Shown here: piece after piece, positions 36,130 to 48,975 of the stretch
How positions within the stretch are numbered: position 1 is the stretch's first letter
Layout: every line of letters starts with the position of its first letter
Source: Plutella xylostella
Lineage: Eukaryota > Arthropoda > Insecta > Lepidoptera > Plutellidae
DNA: 64,000 nt
Direction: 5' to 3'
Assembly (NCBI RefSeq): GCF_932276165.1
Contig: NC_064009.1
Coordinates: 10,292,001 to 10,356,000, forward strand
Translations under genes and position numbers: made by a program
The notes under the pieces: model-generated
The model's database searches: none
Told to the model about the DNA's origin: nothing
The model's input: the letters and a program-made list of their open reading frames with translations, nothing else

Positions 36130-36240
36130 TGTAAATAGTGTACCATCGGAAAGGAAAGACTCAAAGGGTAAATCTTCTGAACAACTTTTGTAAATTCGTT
36201 TACTATCCACGGTAAAAAGATCACGTGACCAGCGAAGTTA
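36130..36240. mobile_element. Degraded MITE family 2 fragment
   Basis: 'gactcaaagggtaaatcttc', 'gaacaacttttgtaaattcg', 'ggtaaaaagatcacgtgacc' follow the order of the copy at 17561. Ends not defined. Confidence 0.45.
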
Positions 36241-36246
36241 TGTCTT

Positions 36247-36510
36247 GACGGCCGAATGGTGTAGTGGTTAGTGACCCTGACTGCTAAGCCGAAGGTCCCG
36301 GGTTCGATTCCCGGCTGGGGCAGATATTTGTTTAAAGACAGATATTTGTACTCGGGTCTTGGGTGTTGATATTTATATTTAGTATGTATCTATCTATGTA
36401 TTTGTGTAGATATATCAGTTGTCCGATACCCATAATACAGGCTTGGCCTAGCTTGGGATCGGATGGCCGTGTGTGAGATGTCCCCACATATTTATTTATT
36501 ATTATTATAT
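36247..36510 (+). mobile_element. tRNA-derived SINE, copy 4
   Basis: Best-preserved copy: GACGGCCGAATGGTGTAGTG at the head, box B GGTTCGATTCC (36301-36311), the (TATC)-like stretch, and a 3' end TGTCCCCACATATTTATTTA followed by (TTA)n. The minus frame 36332-36568 is a shadow. Confidence 0.85.
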
Positions 36511-37514
36511 GTTCTATAAAGTAGTAAAAAAACGGAAATATTTGAGTCTTATAAAAAATTGTTAGCAAGCAGTCTCGAAGAGGTCTGATACAGGCTTTCC
36601 GCTACAAAAACCATCCCATCTTTAAATTATCCAAGTCACCTACTGTCCTTTCATTACACGCAATAAGCACATATCTTTTTCATACAAAAACACTCCTTCC
36701 AGCACTGTAATAAGAGTGTTGATCTAAGAAAACGACACAAGAGGACACCATGTTATGACAGTAGCTCTGATGTCAGATTAGCCTGATTCAAAAGCCCAGG
36801 CTCAGCATAAGTGTTATAGTAATTAGCCTTTATGAAAGCCTGTCACCCAATGACCATGTTTCGAAGCGCGCCAGTGGCACAGGTCTTCCGGACATGATAT
36901 AATTATCACTAATTGTGCTATAGAATTTTATGCGTTCAGCGGCGAGGGTGGCAATGGTTTATGCTTAGTTTAAGTGTTAAATTACTTTTTTTTGAGAAAA
37001 TGATAAATACGTAATGTTTTGATTTAGCTTTAAAAAATAAATGTCATATTATCGCAGTCTTTGCCAACATAAACACTTATTTGGAATATTATAAATTATG
37101 TAAGTATACCTGATTCCACATTTAATTATTTTTTTACTCAATGTTGGTTAAACTGTATCTTGCTAGACAGTTTTCAAAGCTTTGTAAGTTTCAGTAAAAA
37201 TTCAAGTGTGAAAAATATATATTATTATATGATTACCTACATTATTCGAAGTCATGGTCACCCTGTTATCCCGACGTTTCGAGGACATTGTGGGGACATG
37301 TGCAACCGCCTTTCTTTGAAGCAATGAAAGTAATGCTACTGGTGGGCTATTCAGGTAAAAATTGCAAGACATTTCTTAGGTAAGTAATTGAAAATTGTGG
37401 TTAACGAAGCAGCACTAGGATATATTATGGTAAGTAGGTAACATAAAAGTTAACCTACAAGTGACATCTATGACTGTGAGTGTATGTAATAAAATACACA
37501 CAATTGATTTTGTA
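36511..37514. other. No recognised feature
   Basis: AT-rich sequence; nothing supported. Confidence 0.4.
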
Positions 37515-37735
37515 GTTGCCGAATAACCGATAACCGTTGGGGTAGACGAGCTCTCGAGTGGAGACCACGAACAGGCAAACGCAGCGTGGGACGCCCTCCT
37601 GCCCGCTGGACTGAGGACCTTAGGCGGGTAGCCGGTAGTGGTTGGATGAGGAAGGCCGAGGACCGAGTGTTGTGGTGCTCCGTGGGAGAGGCCTATGTCC
37701 AGCAGTGGATGATTATTGGCTGATGATGATGATGT
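37515..37735 (+). pseudogene. RTE-like LINE C-terminal fragment
   Basis: In frame from ITDNRWGRRALEWRPRTGKR through RSVGRPPARW to a stop at 37721-37723, then a GATGAT tail. Small changes (TDD to TED, WRSLG to WCSVG) relative to the copy at 11630. The minus frame 37415-37756 is its shadow. Confidence 0.75.
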
Positions 37736-39522
37736 AGCTAGTGAGAGAATCAGCACTCGAGGCCTAGAGTTGTGATCCCAGCGGGACTATCCATGACAGT
37801 TATTATTATTATATTCTTTATTATTCGAAGCATTATGATAAAAATACAAGTGCAAGGTTTTGTCCAAGAAGTACTCACCTAAATTGCTGAAAACTATTAT
37901 AAATTTCCCGCACAAAAAGTTACGCTGTTTTAGGATCGCCTCGTCGCTACGAATATGGCAACTCCAGGCATTTCAGGAACGCTTCAATTTATTACTACTA
38001 TGTCCGTTTATCTTCACCCGACACTTGAGAATGCCTACAATTATATCAATTGCATGATTCAGACTAGTTTCAGTATGAAAAAGTTAAGATAATCTTCACT
38101 TTCTGACCAATTAGTTGCTAGTAGGTATTTCATAGAAATGAGATTGTTTTTCTTTTAGAAGGAAACATTGTTGCATAGTTCAATAGTCTGCTTTAGATAG
38201 ATATATATATTCCTACATGGGAAGTGCGAGTTTTTTCTCCATTCGAGTAGTGGTGAGTGGTGAGTAAATGTCGATTTGTATGGCGCAGGAGAGTCGCCAC
38301 CTAGCGGTATACGCGCTGCATTAGCTCCGTGCCATACAAATTTGAGTAACTATATGTTGACTGTTCTGTCAGACAACCTACACTTGGTGCACCATTTCGA
38401 TTGCTATCTCACAAATCACCGCTTCATACATGACTTATGTCTTACATTATAATATGCGAGCTCAGCCATTTTCACCACCATTGATCAACCCACGGGTTTA
38501 TGACGCAAACATAATGAAACAAGAGTGAGCCGGGGCTTTATCCCACGTCGTGTGAAAGCTTATGATCTCTAATTGCCTCTTGTCAACTCAAAATTATTAT
38601 TCAAACTCTAACGCAGTATTACCTGGCTGAATGATGCCACAACACTTTCGTTTTCATAAACAATTGTTATAACTTATTACGGGATTATGATCTTATTCTT
38701 ACATAATTGTGTGCTGGGAACCGTGATGACGATTCGTCGTGAAAAAATCATCGCAGCTTTCATCTCTAGCTTTGTTTTCATTCTTTATTTCTCACAATTC
38801 GTGGATTTTAGCATTTCGTGACTTCTGATGCTGTTTTGTTACCGAGTGAGTTTTGACTGAGCTTTTGTGAAGTTAAAAGTGAGAGTTTCCAGATTAAAGC
38901 AAATGCGCGTGATTTACTGCTTATGATGTTAGTTATTGTTTATCGAGATCGCTTTCTCCCTTAGCTCTGATGGATTTACGGCACCCGTTTAGAGTAAAGG
39001 GAGTCTGCAGAATAATGTTAGGTAATAGATCAAAAAAATTGAACACCATAATCAAAGGTGAATACATACAGTAATTAACCGGTAATATAACAGGTCAAAC
39101 TCAAATGCTTTTATTTTTTGAATTTTTTTTCATAAATCTGATGAACGTCAACTTTTTACAAACTAGTCTCCGTTCGAAAAAGGATATGAAACTCTTGAGC
39201 CGTCTTTTCAAACTAAACTATCTACTATATAAAAACAATCGCTTTTGTATATTTAGCAATTCATGTACTATACTAAACCAATATCGTTATTTCCTCCTAA
39301 CATGCTTCTATAATTCGCTTGTTCTCAAATGGGTACTTACACTTTACCTAACAGTTGCAATACCCCGCATTTACCTTACCACACAAGTTGCTGACCATAT
39401 CTTTAAGAATTACTATGTTTTGACCACGATTTGTCGTTTCTGTCTGTGGTGTTGCGCAAACGTCAACGATTGTGCCGAAAAGGGCATAGACACAAAGATC
39501 TATCAGCCTACTTGTGAACCTA
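37736..39522. other. No gene recognised; one CTCF-like motif
   Basis: CGCCACCTAGCGG at 38295-38307 fits a CTCF core in the minus orientation. The 173-codon frame 39105-39626 is AT-rich in its first half and runs into a MITE, so it is not supported as a gene. Confidence 0.4.
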
Positions 39523-39636
39523 GGGGGTCACTCTATATGACGGAAAACGAAGTTTCGGAGACTCTATCTCGATGTATTAAACGAGCCGATTGCTCGACAG
39601 CCCTAGTTCGTTTTTCGACAGTATAGAGTAACCCCC
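39523..39636 (-). mobile_element. MITE family 1, copy 5, internal deletion
   Basis: GGGGGTCACTCTATATGACG ... TCGACAGTATAGAGTAACCCCC. Shorter than other copies by about 20 bp, lacking the 'gcgctgctgcgcgagcc' segment. Confidence 0.75.
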
Positions 39637-42287
39637 GTGTAAATGCCACGTATGCTGGACTTTTCGTTTCGACCTTTAACTCGGGTTTATAGTTGCACAT
39701 AAAATATACGAGCAATTGAATCGTATTACGCTCTTAAGTTCCAAAATGCATAAAACAATTATTATGTGCATGAATAAAAATGTGAATGCTTGTTTCTCTT
39801 GCAATATTTATCTACATAGTATTAACTATAAAATTACTTAAATTTACGCATTTAATACAGATATACAGTTTAACGATAATACAGAAATATTAATGAAACA
39901 GTTTACCGTATTGCCGTTTTATAGCAAATACGCTACCTACAAAATATACTGCAGTTTAATGAGGTATCTGAATGATACTATTGGTTTTATCACAGATTTT
40001 ACTACAGTTCTAGGTATAATTGCTTAATATGATTACAAAGTTATTAATTGATCTTACATACCTACACGGTAACATTTTTAATGGAATATAAAATAAAATA
40101 CATAACTAACACTAGCTAGAGTGGCTTTACATTTTATTGTTAATTAGGTATAATGTATGTCTGTAGTACGTTTGTATCATAATTTTTGCTAATGGTATAT
40201 AATTACAATGTATTTATGCTCAATGATTGCATTGTAAGAGCCCTTTTTCCGTATTTACTTAAAAGACCTAAAAAAACTCTTTCATTATTTGTCTATAAAT
40301 ATTATAGTCGCGTAAACAACAAAATAAATAAATAAATAGTCATTCATTTCAGGCTAGACACCCATATTACACATTACAAAAAAAACGCTAAATAGCGTTG
40401 GCCCGGTAATGAAAGTTCAGTATGTTTTGTATGTATGCAATAAAGGGTTTGTAAATAAATAATAATTTTGTTAGTAATGTACAATAAAATAATTCTAATT
40501 TAAATATAATTTTAAAAATATCTTATTCTACATAATATTTGGAAACAATTCTAATATTCAATTATTATAACCAACAAGGTCAAGTAAGCTGGGCAATCAT
40601 TTATATTTTGACAAGTACAATTATGAATGTTGACAAATAGGCGGATTGCAATATTTTAATTACTTCACGCCTAATCACGTAGAGTTGTAGTTGTGTTGTG
40701 TTGTGACAGAGCTAAATATATCATAATTATTGCCCTAAACTTATAATTGGCCGGGAAACGGATTGTATTTAAATTTTAGCGAACTTTTGTGAACTATTTG
40801 TGACCCCCTAACCAATGGATGTTAAGTAGGTAGGTATATATTTTTTTTTAAGCCATGGGTAACATGGCTCAATGTAAACTTCACTTATTTCATGGGATAA
40901 ATGACTTGATCAGTGTTATCATAGAAATTTATCATCAAAATATCTGTAACTTTACACACATTTAAAAGAAACCTTTTTGAAAATGTGTTAATATTAAAAA
41001 ATATGTAAGACTATTGAAAAATATGTAAAGTATTGAAATGGGCACAATAAAGTCGGTATGAAATGATAGTATTTGTTCAAAGCAAGTTTATAATATTCTC
41101 TCAAGTACGCATATAAGGAAATGTCGTAATTAGACTAGACAAAGGCGCATAACATGAGTTTCATTATTTATATAACAACAATACACCTATTACTTACATT
41201 ACTTATCATATTGCGAATGCATGCGTAAGACTTTGCAATAAAATATTAAAAGGTAGTGATGTGCCTCGTAAAAAATGAAATTGAAAATATGTAGAAGGTA
41301 GAAGTTTGTGTCAAACAAATGGATTTACATGCTTACGTAGAGTGGGACGACCTCCGCTTTACCAAAGGCTTCAATCAGGTAGTAAATTGTTAGACCGAGG
41401 ATAGGATTTTTATAGATTTTTACAACTTACATTATTCAGGAAAATATTTCTCTTAAAAAAATGCTGAGCAGTTCCACATTTAGACGACTTACCTGAAACA
41501 AAGATTAGAAAATAATAAGTAAACGGTCAACATTATATCATATTTTACGTCGTACAATTCACCCACAGGTTGATTACCTCTGAATAATGTAATGTGAAAT
41601 TACCATAAGCAGTTCTCTACTATGGTGCTATCCTTCATGAAAAATATAGGTATCTGCATCACTGACCTACTGACTAGTAATTATAGTATAAGTACTAAAG
41701 GAAACTGCATACCAAGTCAGTACGCAATTGTTCCACATCACAATTGAAAGAGTTCGCGATACGCACCCCAAGGATAGCCTGGTGAAGGGAACATCTCAAA
41801 CACAGCGTTACATAAACTATTACAATCTAAACCCTAAAGCTACATTAATAAGAGTGTTTAACACAACCCAGCACTTAAAGTTCGCAGATCTATGAAAGGT
41901 CTGCAAACCGTTCCAGTGAATTTCGACTCTACATCGTAGATTACAAGAGTGTTTTTGAGAATTGAAGTTAAAGTTCGCTCTATGAAAGGTAAGTACGCCG
42001 GTGAATTCCTTAGAAGCCTTAGAACGAGCGCTGATATTTGAAATGTCAGAATCGTGATTTTTGCTACGAAAAGTGTCGCAAGCGCTGGCTCCGCAGGTAC
42101 CTACTTGTGAGTGCAATCGGTATGCGATACGGTTAAATATGTGACCAATTGGTTAAGTTTTTTAATCACTTTGAGTAGATATCGCGCGTGCGTGGTAGAT
42201 ACGTGAATAGACTGTAGAAAGATTTAGGAATACCACAGAATTTATATAAATCGCCAGAGAAAAGCAATCTTGCCAAGGATTACAGGT
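39637..42287. other. No recognised feature
   Basis: AT-rich sequence. A local duplication 'aaagttcgc...ctatgaaaggt' occurs at 41877 and 41970. Frame 41820-42116 (minus) is not recognised. Confidence 0.4.
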
Positions 42288-42295
42288 GCAAAAAT

Positions 42296-43054
42296 GGGTT
42301 CTACCTTTTTTGGCATAAGATTTTTTTGCCTAATCTCGTATTGCATAGTAACGTTTGGTCAAAGTCTCGTTACGCCGAAAATCGTATGGCATAAATCTCG
42401 TTTAGTAAAAAGTTATTTCGCATAACATTGTTTAGCCTAATAATGGTATGGCCAAATCTTGAATAGCCTAATAATGCTATGGCATAGGTTTATACAAAGT
42501 AATAATATTCATTTGGCTTTAACTTTGACGGAGCGTCTCCCTACATAGCGCAAACTGGTGCCTTGTATTGTTTCCGCTGTTTGGAAAACGCTCCGCTCCG
42601 CTTCGCTGCGCTCCGCTTTGGTTTTGATGAACATGTGCACCTAACACGCTCCTCCTCGCTTTGCTCGTCGTCGCACCTATTTTTAGGTTTCGATCTCATG
42701 GGGTTTGGAATAATTATATTGGTCGTTAACTTTCGATTTTTTGATCATACAATATCGTGATTTTCGGGATGTAGGAGAAAAATACCACAATTTGTACATT
42801 TACTACATACTTAATATATTATTTATTAAGATAACATTAGAAGAAACAAGATTATACATAGGGTATAGACGAACATAAATTTGAGCAAACGAAACTTAGG
42901 TGTTTAAAGATTGTGCCTAAAGAGTTTTAGACGAAACGAGCCTTATGCCACATAAGTCTTGACAAAGTGATGGTTCGGCCAAAAAAGTTTAGACCATACG
43001 AGTTATGCGAAATGAGTTTTGGTCAATAAAGATTATGCCAGATGAGCGGAACCC
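42296..43054. mobile_element. hAT-like non-autonomous element, copy B
   Basis: 759 bp, GGGTTCTACC ... GAGCGGAACCC, flanked by an exact 8-bp duplication GCAAAAAT (42288-42295, 43055-43062). By eye it differs from copy A (21156) at only around a dozen positions, so both probably came from a recently active source. It has the same inverted motif arrays and central GC-rich module. The 65-codon frame at 42563-42760, also in copy A, is a chance frame across the module. Confidence 0.87.
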
Positions 43055-43062
43055 GCAAAAAT

Positions 43063-44141
43063 GAGGTCTGGCCAAAAAAAAAAACAAAAAACCCCGGCTC
43101 CTTTTAAACAGGATTCTCAAAAAAAAAAGAACGGTCAAATTTTCTAGATAATGTTGCTATTTTAAAACGAAACCAATTCACTAAATGATGCAAAAATGCA
43201 TAATGCATAGTGAAGTGGCGGAGAAGCTAAAAACCAGTCTGGTTTCTAAATTGGAAAACATCGAGATATTAATATTACCTCGGGTGGGAAGTTTTTTAAT
43301 AAAACAGGCTTAGGTAAATTTTATCATTGTCATACCTAACCGTAAAGCCAAATAACTGTAAATTAATTAAGAAATTAAATCTAGCAAATTTATTACTTCA
43401 TAAACTTAGTCACCGCAGAGCGGCAATAAAGGTACATGAAAGAAAAAAGAGTAAAATTAAAGCCATCTGCAGTTTATAAATAAATAAATGATAGGAAGGA
43501 TTCGGAGTAAGTATCATGATCGAATAGACCAATAGCGACCAAGCAGCACAGAACGCAGCAATAGCGTGGCGCGGTTTTAAAAATTCCACCAACACCGTCA
43601 AAAAGTGTCTTCTGCATTGGTCAAGTTACGTGGTTCCTATTATATTTAACTGTAGCAATACTATTACCGATAACACCTAATGATCATTGCTGGGAGTATA
43701 ACATTCTAGTGAAAGTAATCCTTTCCAGTACAAGACCCGCTATAGCCTTTAAGCCAGTCAAAGTTGGAGCTCAAGATACGCTGGTCAGTATTGAATATGG
43801 TAACGAAATGGCTCCAAGCGCTGATAAAATCCAAGTTCTCTCAATGGGACTGATAGTATCGGATCTATCGATGATTCAACTCATTCAAAAGCACTTTATT
43901 ACCACCAGGTAACGTTCAGTATTGCACCGTAAATTTATTGGTTCTAGGTATAACTTTAGGTGAGACTAGGAGGTAATTTAATACTAGAATTATAAATGGT
44001 AGCAAATTATTATCACCGCTTATGTAAGCGTTTAGAGGTGTATCTTTATAATTTAATACTTTCTCCGGGTATTATGATATTCTAATCTGTGACAAATAAT
44101 GAAACGTGCCATTACCTTAGACTGCCTTAGAGCAAACTAAG
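43063..44141. other. No recognised feature
   Basis: AT-rich; frames 43410-43601 (minus) and 43709-43912 are unrecognised. Confidence 0.4.
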
Positions 44142-44307
44142 TGCCAATTTCTCCATAGTCGGTTATCTAACCGACCAGGGATGATTCATCAATTATACGT
44201 CATCTCCATATAAAATTCTTGACAGATGTGTCAAAAGTCAACCACTAATGGTTATGCTGGTTGCTGCTAACCTGGTTATGCTTTAACCGACTATGGAGAA
44301 ATTGGCA
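44142..44307. mobile_element. Short TIR element (TGCCAATTTCTCC)
   Basis: 166 bp with perfect TIRs of 24 bp beginning TGCCAATTTCTCCATAGTCG and ending with its inverse. TAAG lies close to both ends (44138-44141, 44309-44312), a possible target duplication one base off. No coding. Confidence 0.75.
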
Positions 44308-45250
44308 ATAAGTCTAAGTAGGTAATCTACAAAAAAGTGCCTGTCCTTAAACTGCAGTAAAACACTTTACCATGGTGCTAAATAATAAATTGGGCAATAT
44401 TGTTCAATGAACTTAATATTCAATTCAAATGAAAGCGATGAATTGGAGTTTTTAAGGAAAACTCATTAAAGAGAAAACTTTCTCTAATGCGAAACTCAAT
44501 TTTAATTATTAATATCGAAATTTATAGCGAATTAGGATTCATTTGCGTTCTTTTTATAGTGTTTTTATGTTATGTCCAAATGATTCAAAGGTTGAAAACT
44601 GTGGGTCCGTTTGTCATCGCGTCACATCATTGTAAAGGCTTCTAAACTTCATTAAATAAATTTAATTTACTAAGTACATATTTATTATTTTATAAAACTA
44701 ACGGAACGGATATTTCAATGTCATCCCAGGGTTATTGTTATGGTCGTCAACTCAAACGGAAGTATTCCGTCAAGCAAGAGTAAACCCCGTCAATTCTGAT
44801 TTATTAAATTAAAAAATATAATATAAGTATAATAATTTGGAAGTAAATCTAAACTGTTTATAAATTTACTGAATTGTTTCTATAAAGTCTGACCCTAGGT
44901 ATTACTTAGGTTTTATATGAGTACGACATGCGTTTTACCACGCAGATAACTTTTATGTAGACATGGTGAAACAGGCCATTAGTGGCTTATTTAGTTTGGA
45001 ATTCGCAACGGTCACGATTGACCTCGTCATGCGGAAGAAAAGTAAGGTTACTTATTATAGTCTTTTGTTTCATTAAACGTAGACCATTATTTTTTTGCCT
45101 AGTGTTTTTGTACTGCTTTGGTTGATGTTTTCTTTATCTAAGAGATATATAGCTTTAGGAAAATATGGTTCTGTTTCCACCAGAGATTCGCAATGCCAGA
45201 GTAATAAATGGGAACTGGTAGAGTTGTTGTTTCAGCGTTAACTCAAGTAC
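44308..45250. other. No recognised feature
   Basis: AT-rich; nothing supported. Confidence 0.4.
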
Positions 45251-45390
45251 TCCATCATCATCATCCAGTGATCGTCCACTGCTGGACAAGGGCCTCTCAC
45301 AAGGAGCGCCACAGAACTCTGTCCTTGGCCTTCCTCATCCAGCCGCTACCGGCTGCCTACCTAAGGTCATTCATCCAGCGGGTCGGTAAA
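45251..45390 (-). mobile_element. RTE-like LINE 3' end, diverged
   Basis: Plus strand shows the tail as 'catcatcatcatccagtgat' followed by the inverse of the QQW/WRSL-coding end. Older than the 11630 copy, judged by base changes. The plus frame 45208-45420 is a shadow. Confidence 0.65.
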
Positions 45391-45472
45391 GGCTGGCTAA
45401 TACTACAAGTAGTCAAGTAATTGAATAAAAATACAAATGCATAGCTATGAGTAGCTAAGTTTAAATATCTTA

Positions 45473-45526
45473 TCATCATCATCATCATCTCAGCCATAGG
45501 ACGTCCACTGCTGAACATAGGCCTCA
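45473..45526 (-). mobile_element. RTE-like LINE tail remnant
   Basis: (ATC)n followed by 'ccactgctgaacataggcct'; only the last codons and tail remain. It lies 80 bp from another copy in the same orientation. Confidence 0.55.
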
Positions 45527-46458
45527 AACATCCTATACCTAGATATAAATGACACTATACCTATAGATGTAAAAGCTGTGGAAATAAACTCGAAATGAAG
45601 TCATAATTTGCAAAACTATTTAGCAGTATGCAAGTTATCACTGCAAAACGAATACACAGTATTATTAGCACTTGTGTATGAAGGACCCAGTCACGCTAAC
45701 TTCGCTGTGAGCCTAATTGGCTGGAACTTACTCTTAGGATATTATTTTTTCAGGATCTAGGAAGTAGGTATACCTAAACCGACTTCACCCGACGTAGATA
45801 AGTAGGCAGGTACTGAATATCTTTCTTAAAAGACAACATTCTGTTCTAAAAGATTCCATAAGAAGTTAGTTATCAGGTCATTTCTACAAGTTATAATAAT
45901 AGTTGTGCACAAAAAGAAGGTTCTTCGTTTTACCACGATGACAGTCACCAACACCGGACATGGTAAAAGGATATAAGTTATTGCTAATTTATAATTATTA
46001 TCATGTAAATATACAATACCAAGGCCGTTAGTCATTTTAAAATCAGGTTAGGGTCATAACCGACTAACGGTTACAGTAACAGGCGCATCATAATACCTTC
46101 GACCTAAAATCACAAACCAGCAGTCATGAAAAAACATGACAAGCTTATTAGCTGTTTGCGAAATTTAAAACAGCAATGTTTATTTTGTGCGTCCCAAAAA
46201 TTTACCCTTCCACGACAAAGAAGTCGAATAACAGTAAAAATAATATTCTTTTGTTGATGTAACGGACATCCTTGAAAATTTCCCTTTCAATTTGCATTTG
46301 GTGTAGAAAAGAAAACTCCAGAAGAGCTGCTATTGTTTTTTGGCTTTTCACGCTCCGCTTCCAGCTATTCTAACCTTACTTGCTATTTCTGCTTGTTAAT
46401 AGTATCAACATATTAAGTTATCATCACAAATACACTACTCAAATGTATCAGTAAGATA
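45527..46458. other. No recognised feature
   Basis: AT-rich; frame 45826-46035 (minus) unrecognised. Confidence 0.4.
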
Positions 46459-46460
46459 TA

Positions 46461-46790
46461 CAGGGTTATTGGTAAGTAGACCGGATCCTTTCAGGAGGTG
46501 ATAGAGGAAGGCATTTCCAGTCGATTGAACCCAATAATGCATTATCCTAAACTTAACCATTTCTAAGATATTTAATATTTTAGGTTTTTCTAATTTTTTG
46601 CCAAAATTTTATGCTTAAAACAGAAAAAAATAAAATGCATAAAATTTTGGCAAAACATTAGAAAACACTTAAATATTAAATATCTTAGAAATGGTTAAGT
46701 TTAGGATAATGCATTATTGGATTCAATCGACTGGAAATGCCTTCCTCTATCACCTCCTGAAAGGATCCGGTCTACTTACCAATAACCCTG
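46461..46790. mobile_element. 330-bp near-perfect palindromic element
   Basis: Starts CAGGGTTATTGGTAAGTAGA and ends with its inverse (TCTACTTACCAATAACCCTG). The two halves, about 150 bp each, are almost exact inverses, meeting near 46615-46635. TA (or TATA) lies on both sides (46459-46460, 46791-46792). No coding. An eroded relative is at 52215-52315. Confidence 0.8.
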
Positions 46791-46871
46791 TATATAATTA
46801 TACTTATTAAAAATAAACACTATTTCCGAAACGTAAACCTATTTTTCTCTCTACCTCTAACTATATCAGGC

Positions 46872-46995
46872 AGGGTTCTTGTCAACGTTGATATACTAAC
46901 TTTTTCCTTTAATCACAACGCCGTATTTATGGCGAAACGTGATATAGTGACGTTTACCTACGTGGATAAAGAACTCGTGTAGCGGCAGCAGTGTG
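46872..46995 (+). repeat. Dispersed repeat pair, copy 2
   Basis: 'gtcaacgttgatatactaac ... tttaatcacaacgccgtatt ... tatggcga ... gtgatatag ... gtagcggcagcag' matches 27640-27760 with substitutions. Family unknown. Confidence 0.5.
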
Positions 46996-47507
46996 CTCTG
47001 TCTTTATCCTGACTACGACCGTAGACCTTTCTGCAGCTATTCTTTATTCGAAGGAACATAATTTGTGAGTTATCCACGACGGCAGTCACGAATTCGTATC
47101 ATTGTAATTTAATACATTCTTAATGTCTACTTTTTTATTAGGCCGGCGAATAACCGCAGTGATCGAAATCGAAAATGTTAGTGAAACTGTTTTGTGGAGC
47201 AGAACATTTAAATAAATAGCTCTTGCTTTGGTTCTAATAGTACCTTTTTAACCTTGAATTTCATATCCAAATTCCAATCTAGTGTTATGTAGCGGGTATA
47301 TGAAATGGTATATGTAGTCACTAGATTTTTGTAATTCAATACTTTACATTATGTGTTAAGAACAAACTGGATCTGGTAATGTGTAGGTTTTTGTGTATCG
47401 CATTGCACATTACCCTTTTAGGTTAGATATACACTGGACGACACCATAGGTCAGGATACAGTGAACCTACTTCCAAAGCACAAATCCAGGGTTTCTTTTA
47501 TTTCTCA

Positions 47508-47726
47508 CTAGCTGTTCCCGCGCGCTTCGCTTCGCCTTAAAATGTTTTCCCGTGGGAATTCCGGGATAAAAAGTAGCCTATGTTCCTTCCCAGTGTCTAG
47601 ATCGTATGTATACCAAATTTCATTCAAATCCGTTCAGTAGTTTTGGCGTGAAAGAGTAACAGACAAACAGACAGACGGACAGACAGACAGACACTGTTAC
47701 TTTCGCATTTATAATATTAGTTAGGA
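47508..47726 (-). mobile_element. Non-autonomous Helitron, copy 3
   Basis: On the minus strand starts TCCTAACTAATATTATAAAT and ends GCTAG; plus strand begins CTAGCTGTTCCCGCGCGC at 47508. (GACA)n microsatellite at 47661-47692. Confidence 0.85.
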
Positions 47727-48975
47727 TTATGTATTTCTGAAGGTACCTATATTATATGAGCGCTCCATCACCCAGTGCTTCATCCGATGACCACTACAAA
47801 AATGTTCGACCAATTTACAAAGACCATTGAGCAGGCGGCGAAGCGTGATGGAAGCGCTTTCTATAATCGGTACCGAAATCATACATCTATCCCATTCTGT
47901 CTCCTGGCTAATGAGCGAGACAGATAGTTTTTCATACCGATTGTAACAGATGGACAATGGCGAGGAGACGCGGTTGGCTAAACACATCTATTCAAGGTTT
48001 CACGTGCGGTACTAATGATGGATCCTAAGGATTTCCTGCAGGTTGGTGATTGTCTGACTGTATACTGAGTTACTGAGGAAGACAGACGGTTTCCTCAATG
48101 AGAGAGGAAAACTGATCGTTTGATAGGCTTGGAATAACTGACAAGTTTATCTCGTGGCCGAAATCTACTTGTCCATATAGAATCTGTGGTCACTTAAATT
48201 TATGGTTTGGCTATTAATATGTAGTACAGTAAGGGACAGATAAACCTGACCCCCCTCAGAAGCATTGCTAGTATGAGAGGGGGGTTTGGTTTCTTTGCAC
48301 CTGACCGTACCTATACGATTTATATGCTTACGTTTTATTTTTAAACTTTTTAATAAACCTTTTTGAAAATGGTTAGTATGAATGCGGTCTTGAGATTAGT
48401 GCAGAACGGCGGTACGAATGTACAAATTCATCGTCTAAAACGTATGCGCTCATTAGATATCCGGCAATGTACCTACCTAGTTGTTGGTGCAACATATTGA
48501 TATTGTAAGAACTCAATATGTTTACAGTGAAACCTGCAGTACTATTAATAAGACCTAGAATACCGACTGAGCTCATGTTTCAAAATATCAAGATACAAGC
48601 AAATAGCCTGCAGACGAAACATGATCTTGTGCTATCTGCTTACCGCGACACAGTCTACTGGCCTTACACCTGGCGTTTCCATTCACTATTGCATTTTTAA
48701 CCCGACTTATGAATGAAATAAACACAACATTACACGTACTTCTTAGTATGTATTTTGTATTTGAGCGGTGTGTAGGAAGGGAGCTTCCCCAACTGACGTA
48801 AAAACTGTGGGGCTACCATCACCGAACATTGGCAATTAATAATCCTTAAGCAGCGGCGCTCGCCTGACAAACATATTTGATCCTAGCCGATATAAAATAG
48901 AGCATGAACTCAGTACCGCAGATATGCTATGTGGATGTCCGAATAGGATCGGATCACGTAACCACGTATTCACAC
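47727..48975. other. No gene recognised
   Basis: Frames 47727-47987 and 48373-48576 (minus) and 48518-48700 (plus) show no motif. Confidence 0.4.

Noticed and set aside
36247..36320. tRNA gene
   Set aside because: Box A and box B are present, but the fold and anticodon arm are not convincing and the sequence continues into a repeated SINE body.
39105..39626. 173-codon open frame
   Set aside because: AT-rich with Phe/Leu/Tyr bias in its first half and its C-terminal part is a MITE (39523-39636). No motif.
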